A stretch of 21,694 bases of DNA from positions 560,736-582,429 of the forward strand of contig MU130157.1 in NCBI GenBank assembly GCA_015039465.1, written 5' to 3'. The stretch comes from Phlegmacium glaucopus. Its lineage: Eukaryota; Basidiomycota; Agaricomycetes; Agaricales; Cortinariaceae. The notes beneath the pieces were generated by a model that saw nothing but the letters and a program-made list of their open reading frames with translations, ran no database searches and was not told the origin of the DNA. Positions 9,033 through 17,825 of this stretch are shown in pieces. Both the position numbers and the translations under genes were made by a program. Within the stretch, counting starts at the first letter, position 1, and each line of letters opens with the position of its first letter.

Positions 9033-9355
9033 ATGAACACCAACAACAACAACAACACTGGGTCCTCGAGGCCCCCACCTCCCAACAGGCTAAGTTGGAA
9101 GAAGCCCGCTGGGCTCGCATTCAAAGTAAACAGAAGGCGGAGTGTAGAAAGTGGGAGGTGGAGGATAGACAGCAGGAGGAGGAGGAGAAGGAGTTGAAGG
9201 AGTTGGAGGAAGCAACAGTGGCAGAGCAGAGGAGGGATGAGGAGAAACAGAGAGCGGAGGCGGAACAACAGAGGGTAGAGGCAGAGAGGAGGAGAAGAGA
9301 GGAGAAGCAGCGGAAGCTGTGGGAGCACATAGGTAAGCTACACTGTAACAAGTAA
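9033..9355 (+). pseudogene. Coiled-coil, Glu/Arg-rich protein fragment, frameshifted
   Basis: The ATG at 9033 follows the TATA box by about 70 bp and encodes MNTNNNNNTGSSRPP. That frame soon ends, while the next frame continues without a stop from about 9026 to 9353 as a highly charged heptad-like helix (KLEEARWARIQSKQKAECRK, then EEEEKELKELEEATVAEQRR). A one-base change in the C-rich stretch at about 9070-9080 would join the two. The segment ends at WEHIG just before a GTAAGC donor at 9333, so the true exon probably stops there, with an acceptor at about 9367 or 9390. I do not recognise a family; the long coiled coil is the only visible feature. Given the neighbours it may belong to a repeated element. 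Confidence 0.4.
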
Positions 9356-9501
9356 CATTGCACACAGTGTAGTTGTGTTGCCCAGTTCAGGTGAATGCCA
9401 CTAAACACCCTATGATTTGGGCTGGGTAAACTGTAGTCTGGTGGTGGGTGGTTTCGACTGAACATGTGGTTTACAATGCAGCATACCAATAGCATCACTG
9501 C

Positions 9502-10483
9502 CAAGCCAGCTAATTGAGACTTGGCAAGGGTGATTGGCTGAAAGCTTCTGCAGCAGGTCTAGGTATAATACTGCAGAGAATAACACCAAATCATCTAAGG
9601 ATGACATGTAATGGCCCGTTGACTGCCGAGCCAGCTAAGTAAGATATGGCAAGGTGATTGGGTGAGAGGTACTGCAGCTGGTTTGGGCATGATATTTAAT
9701 CTGGCAGAGAATACAGCCAAATGATTGACATGTAAAGAGCACCCATTGTCTTCAAAATCTCCATATCCTGGACTCCCTACTACCCATATATCTTATAGTA
9801 ATTAATGCATACATGGTACTCTGTACTGATTTTGTATTGTTGCCAATGAACCGTGGTTCTCATCAGCAGGATGAAGCAGCTTGTGACTACTGATCTGTAA
9901 TGCTGAGTCAGGCATATCAGATACCCACATGGAGGCTGAACCGGGCAATGTGATCTGCTGAAAGGTATTGTATAGCCGGTTTGGGCTGTATAACCTGGCA
10001 GAAAATACAGCCAAATGATGGACATGTAAAGAGCACCCATTCTCTTCAAAATCTCCATATCCTGGACTCCCTACTACCCATATATCTTATAGTAATTAAT
10101 GCATACATGGTACTCTGTACTGATTTTGTATTGTTGCCAATGAACCATGGTTCTCATTGGCAGGATGAAGCGGCTTGTGACTACTGATCTGTAATGCCAA
10201 GTTGGGCATATCAGACCAGCATGGTGGCTGAACCGGGCAATGTGATCAGCTGAAAGGTACTATATAGCCAGTTCGGGCTGTATAACCTGGCAGAGAATAC
10301 AGCCAAATCATTGATGTGTAAAGAGCACCCATTCTCTTCAAAATCTTCATATTTTTGACTCTCCACTACCCATATATCTTATAGTAATTAATACATACAT
10401 GGTCTTCTGCACTGATATCCTATTGCTTCCTTGAACTGTGGTTCACATCTGCAGGATGGAGCAGCTTTTGACTGATGATCTCT
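9502..10483. repeat. Modular tandem array, period about 292 bp
   Basis: Two modules alternate. Module A (about 110-128 bp, running from a TGCCAAGCCAG-like start to GACATGTAA) occurs at about 9502-9612, 9624-9736, 9901-10029 and 10196-10320. Module B (about 165 bp, starting AGAGCACCCATTCTCTTCAAAATC) occurs at about 9737-9900, 10030-10195 and 10321-10483. The GACATGTAA landmark recurs at 9727, 10021 and (as GATGTGTA) 10313. Divergence rises toward both ends. No convincing ORF runs through it. It could be a satellite-like expansion or repeated untranslated exons of the preceding frame. Confidence 0.75.
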
Positions 10484-10680
10484 GCTGATGCTGGTTTGGG
10501 CACATAAATTGCCACTTACCCTTGTGGTATTGCCGAGCCAACTTATTTGTCACATCACAGACTTGGCAACCTTCAGTGATGCCCAGGCAGCACTCATCAG
10601 AAGGCTGAATTCTCTGGACAGTTAAATGTTATTTGAAGTAGGAGACATATTTCAGCAAGAAAATAAAAACATTCAGAAAC

Positions 10681-12762
10681 CTAATCACCCAACCAACTGT
10701 CATCAAAGTTAGTAAAATCAGCAGCCATAAAAGGACCCACACAGCCTGATCCACTTGGACGGTATGCCACTTCACCTTGCCCACCCTCATCATCCCCCAC
10801 GTCATCTGACCCAGGGATGAAGGTTTGTGCAAAATCGTCAAACATGGCATCTCCATCATCATTGTCTTTGGATGGGACAAAGGTTTGAGCAAAGCTTTCA
10901 AACATGTCATCTTCCCCGTTATCACTATCTTCCGATGGTACAAAAATATCAGCAAATTGTATTGCTGCATCCGACTCAACCGTTCCCTCAAGACAAACAC
11001 TGTTCAGTGGTCCTGTTTTATCATCCTCCAAGTCATCAATGTAGACAGTCATAGGTGGGGGACTAGTGGTTTGCATTTCTGGAAGCTCAACATCGGAATC
11101 ATCTACAAAGATAGTTGCAGGTGGATTGTCTGATTTGGCTGGATGAATGATGTCCAATTCGGCTTGGGGAATCATTGCCGCTGTGGGAGTAGGCTCATTG
11201 GATTCAATGTATATGATCCCAACTATTTGTTATTAGTAAAGAGTTCACAGTTATTGGTTGGTGACATACCAGGGCAAGTACGTGGCTGTAGAACATAATC
11301 AGTAGGAGGAGCAGGTAACCACATCTTTTTGGTTCCTGAGCAGGCAGGAAGCCAAGCATCACTGGACTGGTTTTGAGAAGGGCCAGAATACAGAGGAAAG
11401 TTGAAAAATGTGAGGGGGAACTCGTGGGGCTCGAGTTCTTGTTCCACACAAAATCCAAACTCAGCTGCTCATAGGGTGGTGGATTTGCAATCTCCTTGTT
11501 TAACTCCTGATGCATTTTTTTGGTTGGACCAGTTGAATCGGACAGCAGGTCATAGTTGGCAAGACTCTTGTTGTAGCCCGAATGCGGCAACTGGAATTCA
11601 TGATCTGCTGCCCAAACCATGTCCCTGAGATCCTCCTCATTTAAGTCCACACCCCACATCCACTTTTTCAATGCTTCTGACTGTCCAGTTAGGCCTGCTA
11701 AGAAAGCTGATTCAGCTCCATTGGTATCTTTGATGACCGCTGCCTCAAAGAAAAGATTGATGGCCAATGTCCAATGGATAGTGAGAGCGTGTTCAGCCCA
11801 ATGTGCACTTTCTACAGCATCCACATGATTCCACAAGTCCTTTGCCTGATCCATGACTCCCAATGCAGCTGCCCGATACAGGTGGCAGCGTGGGCAATGG
11901 TCACCCTCAGCATCATCCCAAATCTTGTCATGCCATGTGTAATGTGGCTTACTGAGACCTGAATCCGCTGGAGGACTGGTTTCAACAGATGGGCCTTCAC
12001 CCGCTGCCACACAATGTTCTGCCTGATTGATCTTGCAGGCATGGAACTTGAGGCACTCTGAGAGGTTTTGCGTGTTTAATAACCCAATGCTCTGTTCTGG
12101 TGTCTCTGCCTGATTCCACCAATCAAAGGAGAAGTTCTTGATGTGAGTGCCTGGTATGTCGACATTGCTGATTCTAAGTATTCTTAGAACTCAGGATCAA
12201 ACTCAAATATTTGTGTGGCTGATGTTCTCTCTTCATAGCTTTGAGCTAGTGAGCAGATTAAGACTGGGATAGTTAGGGAGTGACCCATTGCAGTTGCCAG
12301 ACCAGCATAGGACAAACAAAACATCTACAATATATAATATAAAATCACCAACTTCATCAGGTCTCATGAACACATACCAGTTCCTGAAGGAAGCATTCGG
12401 TCATCAGGAGAACTTTAGGAGGATGGGCCCTTGCAATTGCCCACAAGGCCACACAGAACCGGGCTTCACAGTAAGTGATCATGGAGTGGATATGCAGTGC
12501 ATCTGTGCGATAGGGAGTATTTTGGAGATCATAAACATTAAAAATATTCAGGGGGGACATGATCATTAATAGCACAGATAATGATTACAAATTCAACAAG
12601 AAGTCAGCTTGTCACGTGACAGGACTGCCGTAAAGCATGTTCCTTACTTTGAAGAGGGACTCAGCTGCTGCAGCAACCTGCCACCACTGGGCAATTTGAC
12701 GGGTGGCATAAGCAATGGCACCTGGGCTTAGTGCCGCTGATACACTGTCAGTACACTAGGTG
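10681..12762 (-). pseudogene. Uncharacterised multi-exon fungal gene with acidic repeat tail, decayed
   Basis: Family not recognised. Exon 1 remnant 12762-12648 (ALSPGAIAYATRQIAQWWQV, ending at a GTAAGG donor). Exon 2 is about 12566-12378 (NIFNVYDLQNTPYRTDALHI...) with donor GTATGT. Intron 12377-12325. Exon 3 from 12324 (MFCLSYAGLATAMGHSL...) runs to an in-frame TAA at 12186. After a frame change it continues from 12166 (NVDIPGTHIKNFSFDWWNQA...) to about 11470, with a Cys/His cluster DHCPRCHLYRAA. Another shift leads to EQELEPHEFPLTFFNFPLYS. A 47-nt intron (11269-11223, GTATGT...ATAG) joins in frame to the acidic tail, which ends DDSWLGD at 10681. The tail has three copies of an FA(D/Q)xF(V/I)P motif. 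Exon 1 to 2 lacks a clear acceptor. The consistent exon style indicates a formerly real gene; the stop and shifts suggest decay or assembly errors. Confidence 0.6.
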
Positions 12763-12779
12763 CTGTACTAACTGAGGTG

Positions 12780-13900
12780 TGATGCGGCTCGGGGCTTCGG
12801 TGGCCTAAACACTGAGTCAAGTATATGCAGAAAGGTTCCAACTAAGGTAGGGCGACGAGATATGAGACGAGCGAAACGAGGAGCAATGTAATGACGAAAG
12901 GGCGACGAAGGAACGAAGGGGAGACGCAGTGACGAAGGGGCGACGCAGTGACAAAGGGGAGATGCAGTGACAAAGGGGAGATGCAGTGACAAAGGGGCGA
13001 CGCAGTGACAAAGGGGCGACGCAGTGACGAAATATAGTCGCTGTATGGGCGACTCGCAGTAAAATGCAATGAAACGAAGGCGAACGATGAGAGAGACGAT
13101 GACAAGACTTAATTCTATACTCTGGGGAGAGAGGCGAATACTTTCTTATTGTCCTTTGTAACTAAATTACAGGAGGTTTTTATAGTAGGTAGAGGAGATC
13201 ACATGGCTAAGTTGCACATGTGTATCTATAAAACAAATCAAAACGATGAAACAGGAGTCCAAGAGGGACTAGGCAAAATGGGGAGACAAAACATCAGGGA
13301 TAGTGGGCGATAAATGAAAGAGGACCGGTCGTCGCTCCGAGGACCGGCAGGAGACATGGGGTATAGGGAGGCGATCAAGGAGCGATGGCAAACGTATCAA
13401 AAATAAAGAAAACAACGCGTTTGAGGTAACCGAAGAGAGATAAAAGAATATAAATGATCAGCGACCCAAAATGCCCAATGGTGTTAAGGAACTTCTCGAT
13501 CTGGTGATTGTCGCTGGACAGGAGCGACTGGTAGGGTAGCTACGACGATTTGACACCAAACGATTCGGTGTAGCGTAAGGGGACGTCGGTCTGGGCAGTG
13601 GACATGCCTACGACTCTTAGACGAGTGAGCATTACCAAATATGGAAAAAGCATGACTATACACGTGACCGCTGGTGAAAGGGAGCGAAAGGGAGGCAGAA
13701 TGCCTAATGTCGTCCGGGTACTGCCGGAAAAGGGGGCGATCGTACGAGCGAAATATAGCCAAGGCATTTAGGAAGCTTCTGGGACAGTAGAGGCGACAAC
13801 CGAATAGCCAGAGACTTATCTATGCAATAAAACAGCAAATAGTCGGTGTAAGAGGCGACGTAGAGCGACGTCGCTGCCAAAAATGCGAAAAACGAAGGCA
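12780..13900. repeat. GCGAC-rich repeat region, possibly an LTR or other transposon
   Basis: From about 12780 to 13900 the sequence is unusually rich in GCGAC/CGACG words compared with both flanks, has no ORF with recognisable domains, and separates the decayed gene at 12762 from the helical remnant at 13930. Possible TATA elements occur at about 13225. I looked for TG...CA ends with a target duplication and did not find a convincing pair, so I cannot say what kind of element it is. Confidence 0.4.
12908..13030. repeat. 19-bp minisatellite, about six copies
   Basis: The unit CAGTGACAAAGGGGCGACG starts at 12927, 12946, 12965, 12984, 13003 and 13022, exactly 19 bp apart, with GGGGCGACG/GGGGAGATG alternation and a partial copy before the first. 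The units are contiguous with no spacers. Confidence 0.9.
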
Positions 13901-13929
13901 GGGAACCAGCATGCTCATCACCGCAACAT

Positions 13930-14052
13930 TGCAGTGTTCCTCCCATACTTTTTCCCAATAAAGAAAATACCTCACTGACCACTCCATCTCATATCCAACT
14001 AAAATATGTTCCTCCTTCCACCTATTTTTTTGCGCCCTTGCCCCCAGCCAAT
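13930..14052 (-). pseudogene. Remnant of a helical, transposase-associated protein segment
   Basis: A minus frame encodes RAQKNRWKEEHILVGYEMEW, then a Trp-rich YWEKVWEEHC stretch. From memory this charged-aromatic helix resembles segments common in the large basidiomycete KDZ-type transposase-associated proteins. The homologous-looking part ends near 13930, where the GCGAC-rich repeat starts. No catalytic motif is visible, so the assignment is tentative. Confidence 0.3.
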
Positions 14053-14062
14053 GTGAGGACTG

Positions 14063-14260
14063 TACACTCCCCCACATACTCCACCAGAGTCTGCAGATTC
14101 TGGTGGGGTCTTACTGGACTTATTCTGCCAGACTTGTCTGGTGGACTCTGGCAGACTCCACCACCATTTCAACATATGGCCTCAAATGCAAACAAATATA
14201 AAAATATAGTCTTGGCAGGCACACAGTATTTATATTTAGCTATCATCCAAGAAAGGCAAC
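14063..14260. mobile_element. One-ended relative of the TACACTCCCCCAC inverted-repeat element
   Basis: It begins TACACTCCCCCACATACTCC, matching the terminal repeat of the 2.5-kb element at 14542 for 13 bases. It continues with self-complementary words of a different type (CCACCAGAGTCTG...CAGATTCTGGTGGGG, then GTCTGGTGGACTCTGGCAGAC). No second terminus with GGGGGAGTGTA was found nearby, so the copy is truncated and the right boundary is a guess. Confidence 0.45.
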
Positions 14261-14267
14261 TCTAAGT

Positions 14268-14443
14268 AGTGTTTGGAAGTCTGGTCCAGTCCCATTTTTT
14301 GGTATTTTTGGACAGGACTGGGACTGCAACTGGTCCACTAAGCTTCTAGAAGGTCAAAAGACCGGACTGGACCAATTAGGACCAGTCCACATTGGTTTTT
14401 TGCAGTCCAAGACTGTCCAGGACTGGACTTTTGACAAATACCG
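14268..14443. mobile_element. Palindrome-rich repeat of CTGGTCCAGTCC words (copy 2), MITE-like
   Basis: The left end is TAGTGTTTGGAAGTCTGGTC followed by CAGTCC. The right end reads, as reverse complement, GGTATTTGTCAAAAGTCCAGTCC, so the termini are imperfect inverted repeats. The interior is CCAGTC/GACTGG words. It shares its left end with the repeat at 8354. I could not confirm a target duplication; the TAGTGTTTG start would suit a hAT-type element. Confidence 0.5.
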
Positions 14444-14960
14444 GTCATATTTTCATATATAACATCAGACAAATATGTAGATGTAATCTATACCTTTAGA
14501 ATAAGCCCAAGAATGTTAAATTCCATTGGGAATCTGAACTTTACACTCCCCCACGTCTTCCTCCAGGAATCCGCCCGGACTGCCCGGAATCCTGGAGGAA
14601 TCCTCCAGGAATCCAGGAATTCCTGGTAAATGAGAAAATTCCTCACAGATTCCAGGTGGATTCCGGGTGGATTCCTGGGATTCCTATCTAATTCCTGGTG
14701 GATTCCTTGTTAATTCCTGGTGGATTCCTGGTATTCCTGGTATTCCTGGTATTCCTGGTGGATTCCTGGTGGATTCCTGGTGAGTTCCTGGTGGAATTCT
14801 GGTGAAATCAGCTAAGTCATTGACTTGTTTTATTTAATTTAATTTTTCCTTGATTTTTTTTTGATTGTTAGATATATATTGAAAATTATATAGAATACAA
14901 ATTCACATTAATAATATATTATTCACTTATTCATAACCTATTAACAAAACTAAAAATGTA

Positions 14961-15561
14961 CCCCCATGAGGGGGTTGTCAATCGTAATAAAAATATATAT
15001 ATAAAACCCCCATGAAGGGGGGTTCGTCATCGTTTGCGCATGTCGTCGTAGTCAATTAAAATAAAGAACAAAAAAATTAAAAAAGACCCCCCGGTGAGGG
15101 GGGGTGTCGTCGTCCGTGCTGGTCGTCGTCGCGGCCATCATTCATGTGTCGTCACCTTGCTAATAAAAATTAAAAAACCCCAGTGAGGGGGGGGGGGTCG
15201 TCGTCGTCGTCCGTGCTGGTCGTCGTCGTGGCCGTCGTTCGTGTGTGTTTATCCGGGTAATAAAAGTAAAAACCCCCCCAGCGAGGGGGGGTCGTCGTTG
15301 TCGTACGGTGGTTGTTGTGTGTGGTGGTGGTGGTGGTGCGTGGTAGTGGTGGTGGTGATGCGTGGTGGTGGTCGTTGCGGTCATCGTCCGTGTAGTGTAC
15401 TAGAATAAAAAATAAAAAATAAAAAATAAAAACCCCCCCAGTGAGGGGGGGTCGTCGTCGTCGTGCTGGTCGTCGTTCGTGTGTCGTCGTCGTCGTCCGT
15501 GTGCTGTCGTCGTCGTAATATATCAATAAAAATAAAACAACCCCCCCCCAAGTGAGGGGGG
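14961..15561. repeat. Array of seven C-run/G-run hairpins with GTC tracts
   Basis: Seven copies of the pattern C(4-9)-(CA)(G/A)TGA-G(5-11) occur at about 14961, 15007, 15087, 15178, 15273, 15433 and 15541. Each is preceded by an A/T-rich AATAAAAAT-type stretch and most are followed by (GTC)n or TCGTCG runs. Each can form a short GC stem with a small CAGTGA-type loop. Read on the minus strand, most hairpins are followed by T-rich runs. Spacing is irregular (46-160 bp). Long open frames here are low-complexity Thr/Asp/Arg artefacts. Confidence 0.8.
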
Positions 15562-15594
15562 TCATCGTCGTCGTCGTTGCGGCCGTTGTGGCCA

Positions 15595-15796
15595 TGGTTG
15601 TTGTTGTTGTTGTGGTCGTCGGTGGTGGTGGTGGTGGTGGTGGTGGTTACGTCGTCGTCGTCGTTGCCCTCGTTGTCGTCATTGTCGTTACCCCTCGTTG
15701 TCGTTACCTCTCCTCGTCGTTACCTCTCCTCATCGTTACCTCTCCTCGTCATTACCCCTCCTCGTTGTTGTTGTTGCTCATTGTCGTCGTTGGTCG
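15595..15796. repeat. GTT/GGT/GTC microsatellite tract
   Basis: (GTT)n at about 15598-15612, (GGT)n at about 15619-15647, then GTCGTC and CTCGTCGTTACCTCT-like repeats up to the hAT MITE. The GTC tract resumes after the MITE at 16407-16430. Not coding. Confidence 0.8.
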
Positions 15797-16406
15797 TAGT
15801 GATGCCAAAGTTCAGTTCAGTTCAGTTCAGCAGCACTTTTTGCTGAACTGAGAACTGAACTGACTAAGTTTTTCCTGAACTGAACTGAACTGTTAAAGAA
15901 CTGGTTCGAACTGAACTGAACTGAAGAACTGTTATAAATTCTATATTTTACTTCTTATTGGAAATTTTATGGTCCAAGGACCATCCTTAGGCCTTAGGCA
16001 CTTAATTCCTACTCATGTATGATCTCAGGACCCCTTGAGAATATATAACACCACTGATTTGTATTTATGTTCCAAAATGGATACTGCTAATATATAACAT
16101 AATCACATCATATACCAAGTCTGGCCATTATCTCCTTGCTCAATCATTGTTTTACTCCCAAAAGGACTTCCAAATCATTTGTACATCACTAAAGAACTAA
16201 TTTCCAGGAAACATAAATCAATATATAAGAATTTCTCATCCTTCCAGGACCTATCAGTTCAGCAGTTCAGTTCAGTTCGAACTGGATGAACTGCCAATTC
16301 TCCAGATGCCTGAACTGAACTGAACTTTTCAGTTCAGTTCAGTTCAGTTCAGTTCAGTCAGTTCAGGTTCAGTGAGTCAGTTCAGAACTGAACTTTGGCA
16401 TCACTA
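15797..16406. mobile_element. Non-autonomous hAT-type MITE (610 bp) with 8-bp target duplication
   Basis: The left end TAGTGATGCCAAAGTTCAGT matches the reverse complement of the right end for 22 bp without mismatch. The 8-mer GTTGGTCG flanks it on both sides (15789-15796 and 16407-16414). End sequence and duplication length are those of hAT elements. Both subterminal regions are dense arrays of GTTCA / TGAAC words (15807-15932 and 16256-16395) that can pair with each other. The centre (about 15935-16250) is AT-rich and non-coding. It is nested in the 2.5-kb element and so is younger than it. Confidence 0.92.
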
Positions 16407-16506
16407 GTTGGTCGTCGTCGCCACCCGTCTTGTCGTCCTTGATCGTCCTGGTTGTTGTGGTAGTTGTGAGAAGACGAAATGATGTTTGTTGATTTGTGAG
16501 GAGTGC

Positions 16507-16528
16507 GGTCACGTGCGGTCACGTGACC
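16507..16528. promoter_or_regulatory. Paired CACGTG palindromes
   Basis: Two E-boxes (16510-16515 and 16520-16525) ten bp apart in repeated GCGGTCACGTG units; the second is part of a perfect 12-bp palindrome GGTCACGTGACC (16517-16528). CACGTG is the classical site for fungal bHLH factors, but no gene start is visible beside it, so the function is unknown. Confidence 0.3.
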
Positions 16529-17049
16529 ATACCTCGCGGTCTGAACAAAATTTGGAATTCGAATGGCGGCAAGGCATTGCCACCACACATATACAAATTA
16601 CAGTTAACTTATATACATTTAAATTACTATTGACTTATATATGGTTCTTTTAATTTTGAATAATATTTAAAAGTAAGAGTTGATGGAATTCCCAGGATTC
16701 CGGGTGGATTCTGGGTGGATCCCAGGATTCCAGGTGGATCCCAGGATTCCAGGTGGATCCCAGGATTCCAGGTGGATTCCGGGTGGATTCTGTGTTGGGT
16801 ATTCCTAAGGAATTCCGGGAATCCTGGTATCAATTTCATTGTGTACCAGGAATCCTCCTGGAATCCTCCTGGAATCCTCCTGGACTGGGAAGAGCCAGGA
16901 ATGTCAATTTCAGGGGGAATTGGCTGGGAGAAAATTCCTCCCGGAATCCTGGTATTCCTACCAGGAATGGTAGGAATCCTCCAGGAATCCTCCCGGAATA
17001 GGTAGGAATCCACCAGGAATCCTCCAGGAAGACGTGGGGGAGTGTAAAG

Positions 17050-17410
17050 ACCTCTTGGGAATTGACAATTTTATGGTGATATTATTTGTTTACTACTGTT
17101 TTGTGTACATTTTTACTGTTTTATTTCTTTCTCAGTGAATATTTGACCAATAAATATGGTCTTTATCTTGTTTTAAAGGGAACAATAAGGGCTACAAAAC
17201 TACCAGTTCAGACCGGTCCTAGGACCGAAGACCGGTATCGTGCACCAATACTGATTGGTAGCGTGAGAAGAAAGCTTAAAAGTTGCCATCATGAAAATAA
17301 GCGGACTTTGAATTCACTTACCTATTTTGGAAGCAGCCCTGAATCGCATTCCTGGTCGACAAATCATTTGTTCAACGTTATCACCCTCATTGCTCATCAT
17401 ACTCTCAATG
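17050..17410. other. Unassigned interval between two mobile elements
   Basis: The plus frame 17086-17484 has no recognisable domain and runs into the LTR, so I do not call it. One perfect 14-bp palindrome, CGGTCCTAGGACCG, lies at 17214-17227 inside a cluster of ACCGGT-type words (17202-17236). It recalls the palindromic words of the nearby MITE-like repeats and may be another decayed copy. Otherwise I see nothing. Confidence 0.4.
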
Positions 17411-17812
17411 TGTTACAACTTCGAACGGCTCAGAAGCTTCTGGCTGTAAACAGTCGTATAAGAGATTGTTTGTTCGTTCGATGAGCTCAAAAGAATACCA
17501 AGAGATAAGTCTCAAGGCAGCGTCTTAAGAGTTTGAGAATGTTCAAGAGCAAAGTAACCAGGGTTAGAGTCTTAAGAATTAGCTAAGGTTACAGCGAGTA
17601 GTATATACTGTATTTATAGATAAACGAGAGAGTTGTGTATGAAGCAAAACGTCTGCATGTAAAGAGGTATGCATATGTAAAAATAGATGAAACATATGAA
17701 AAGGGAAAGGAAAGCATGTGGAGCGGAGATGAAGAGAAGACATAAGGCGTGTGTAGATGAAACAGGGCATGTGTTCGGTGGAGATAAGAAAAGAAAAAGA
17801 GAGTTCGTAACA
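17411..17812 (-). repeat. 3' LTR of family-B gypsy element (about 402 bp)
   Basis: The right (U3) end is well fixed: on the minus strand TGTTACGAACTC starts at 17812, directly after a polypurine tract. The left end is placed at TGTTACAACTTCG (17411), giving TGTTAC...GTAACA ends; with no second copy in the window, this boundary is only probable. A TATAAATA box (minus strand, about 17619-17612) sits some 190 bp from the U3 start, as expected for the LTR promoter. Confidence 0.6.
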
Positions 17813-17825
17813 TTACCCCCGTTTT
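17813..17825 (-). other. Polypurine tract of family-B element
   Basis: On the minus strand AAAACGGGGGTAA lies immediately before the LTR start TGTTACG. This is the usual plus-strand DNA priming site of LTR elements. It overlaps the stop codon of the zinc-knuckle ORF. Confidence 0.65.

Larger units (their letters stand above)
14539..17049. mobile_element. Large non-autonomous TIR element (2.5 kb), possibly Tc1/mariner-like
   Basis: The 24-bp ends are perfect inverted repeats (left 14539-14562 starting CTTTACACTCCCCCACGTC, right 17026-17049). Beyond them both ends carry 260-350 bp of arrays of GGAATCC, CCAGGATTCC and TTCCTGGTGG words, so the left and right arms can pair widely. The related end at 14063 shares sequence only from TACACTC. 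That suggests the true start is CACTCCCCCAC with TA as target duplication (14542-14543 and 17045-17046), but this is not proven. The interior is non-coding: an AT-rich stretch, a hairpin array (14961-15561), GTC/GGT microsatellites and a nested hAT MITE. No transposase is present. Confidence 0.72.

Noticed and set aside
12908..13030. Possible CRISPR array
   Set aside because: The 19-bp units abut with no spacers, in a eukaryotic context.
15160..15851. ORFs of 74-141 codons rich in Thr, Asp, Arg or Val
   Set aside because: Produced by GTC/GGT microsatellites and the hairpin array; open in several frames because the repeats lack stops.
16627..17013. ORFs of 82-128 codons with PGI/NPG repeats on both strands
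   Set aside because: They lie in the GGAATCC subterminal array of the 2.5-kb TIR element.
14521..17070. TTGGGAAT near both ends of the 2.5-kb element as a target duplication
   Set aside because: It is 8 bp away from the inverted repeat on each side, in a geometry that a direct duplication cannot give; probably chance.
17086..17484. 132-codon plus-strand ORF starting with a hydrophobic stretch
   Set aside because: It begins in AT-rich DNA just outside a transposon end and runs into the LTR; no domain.
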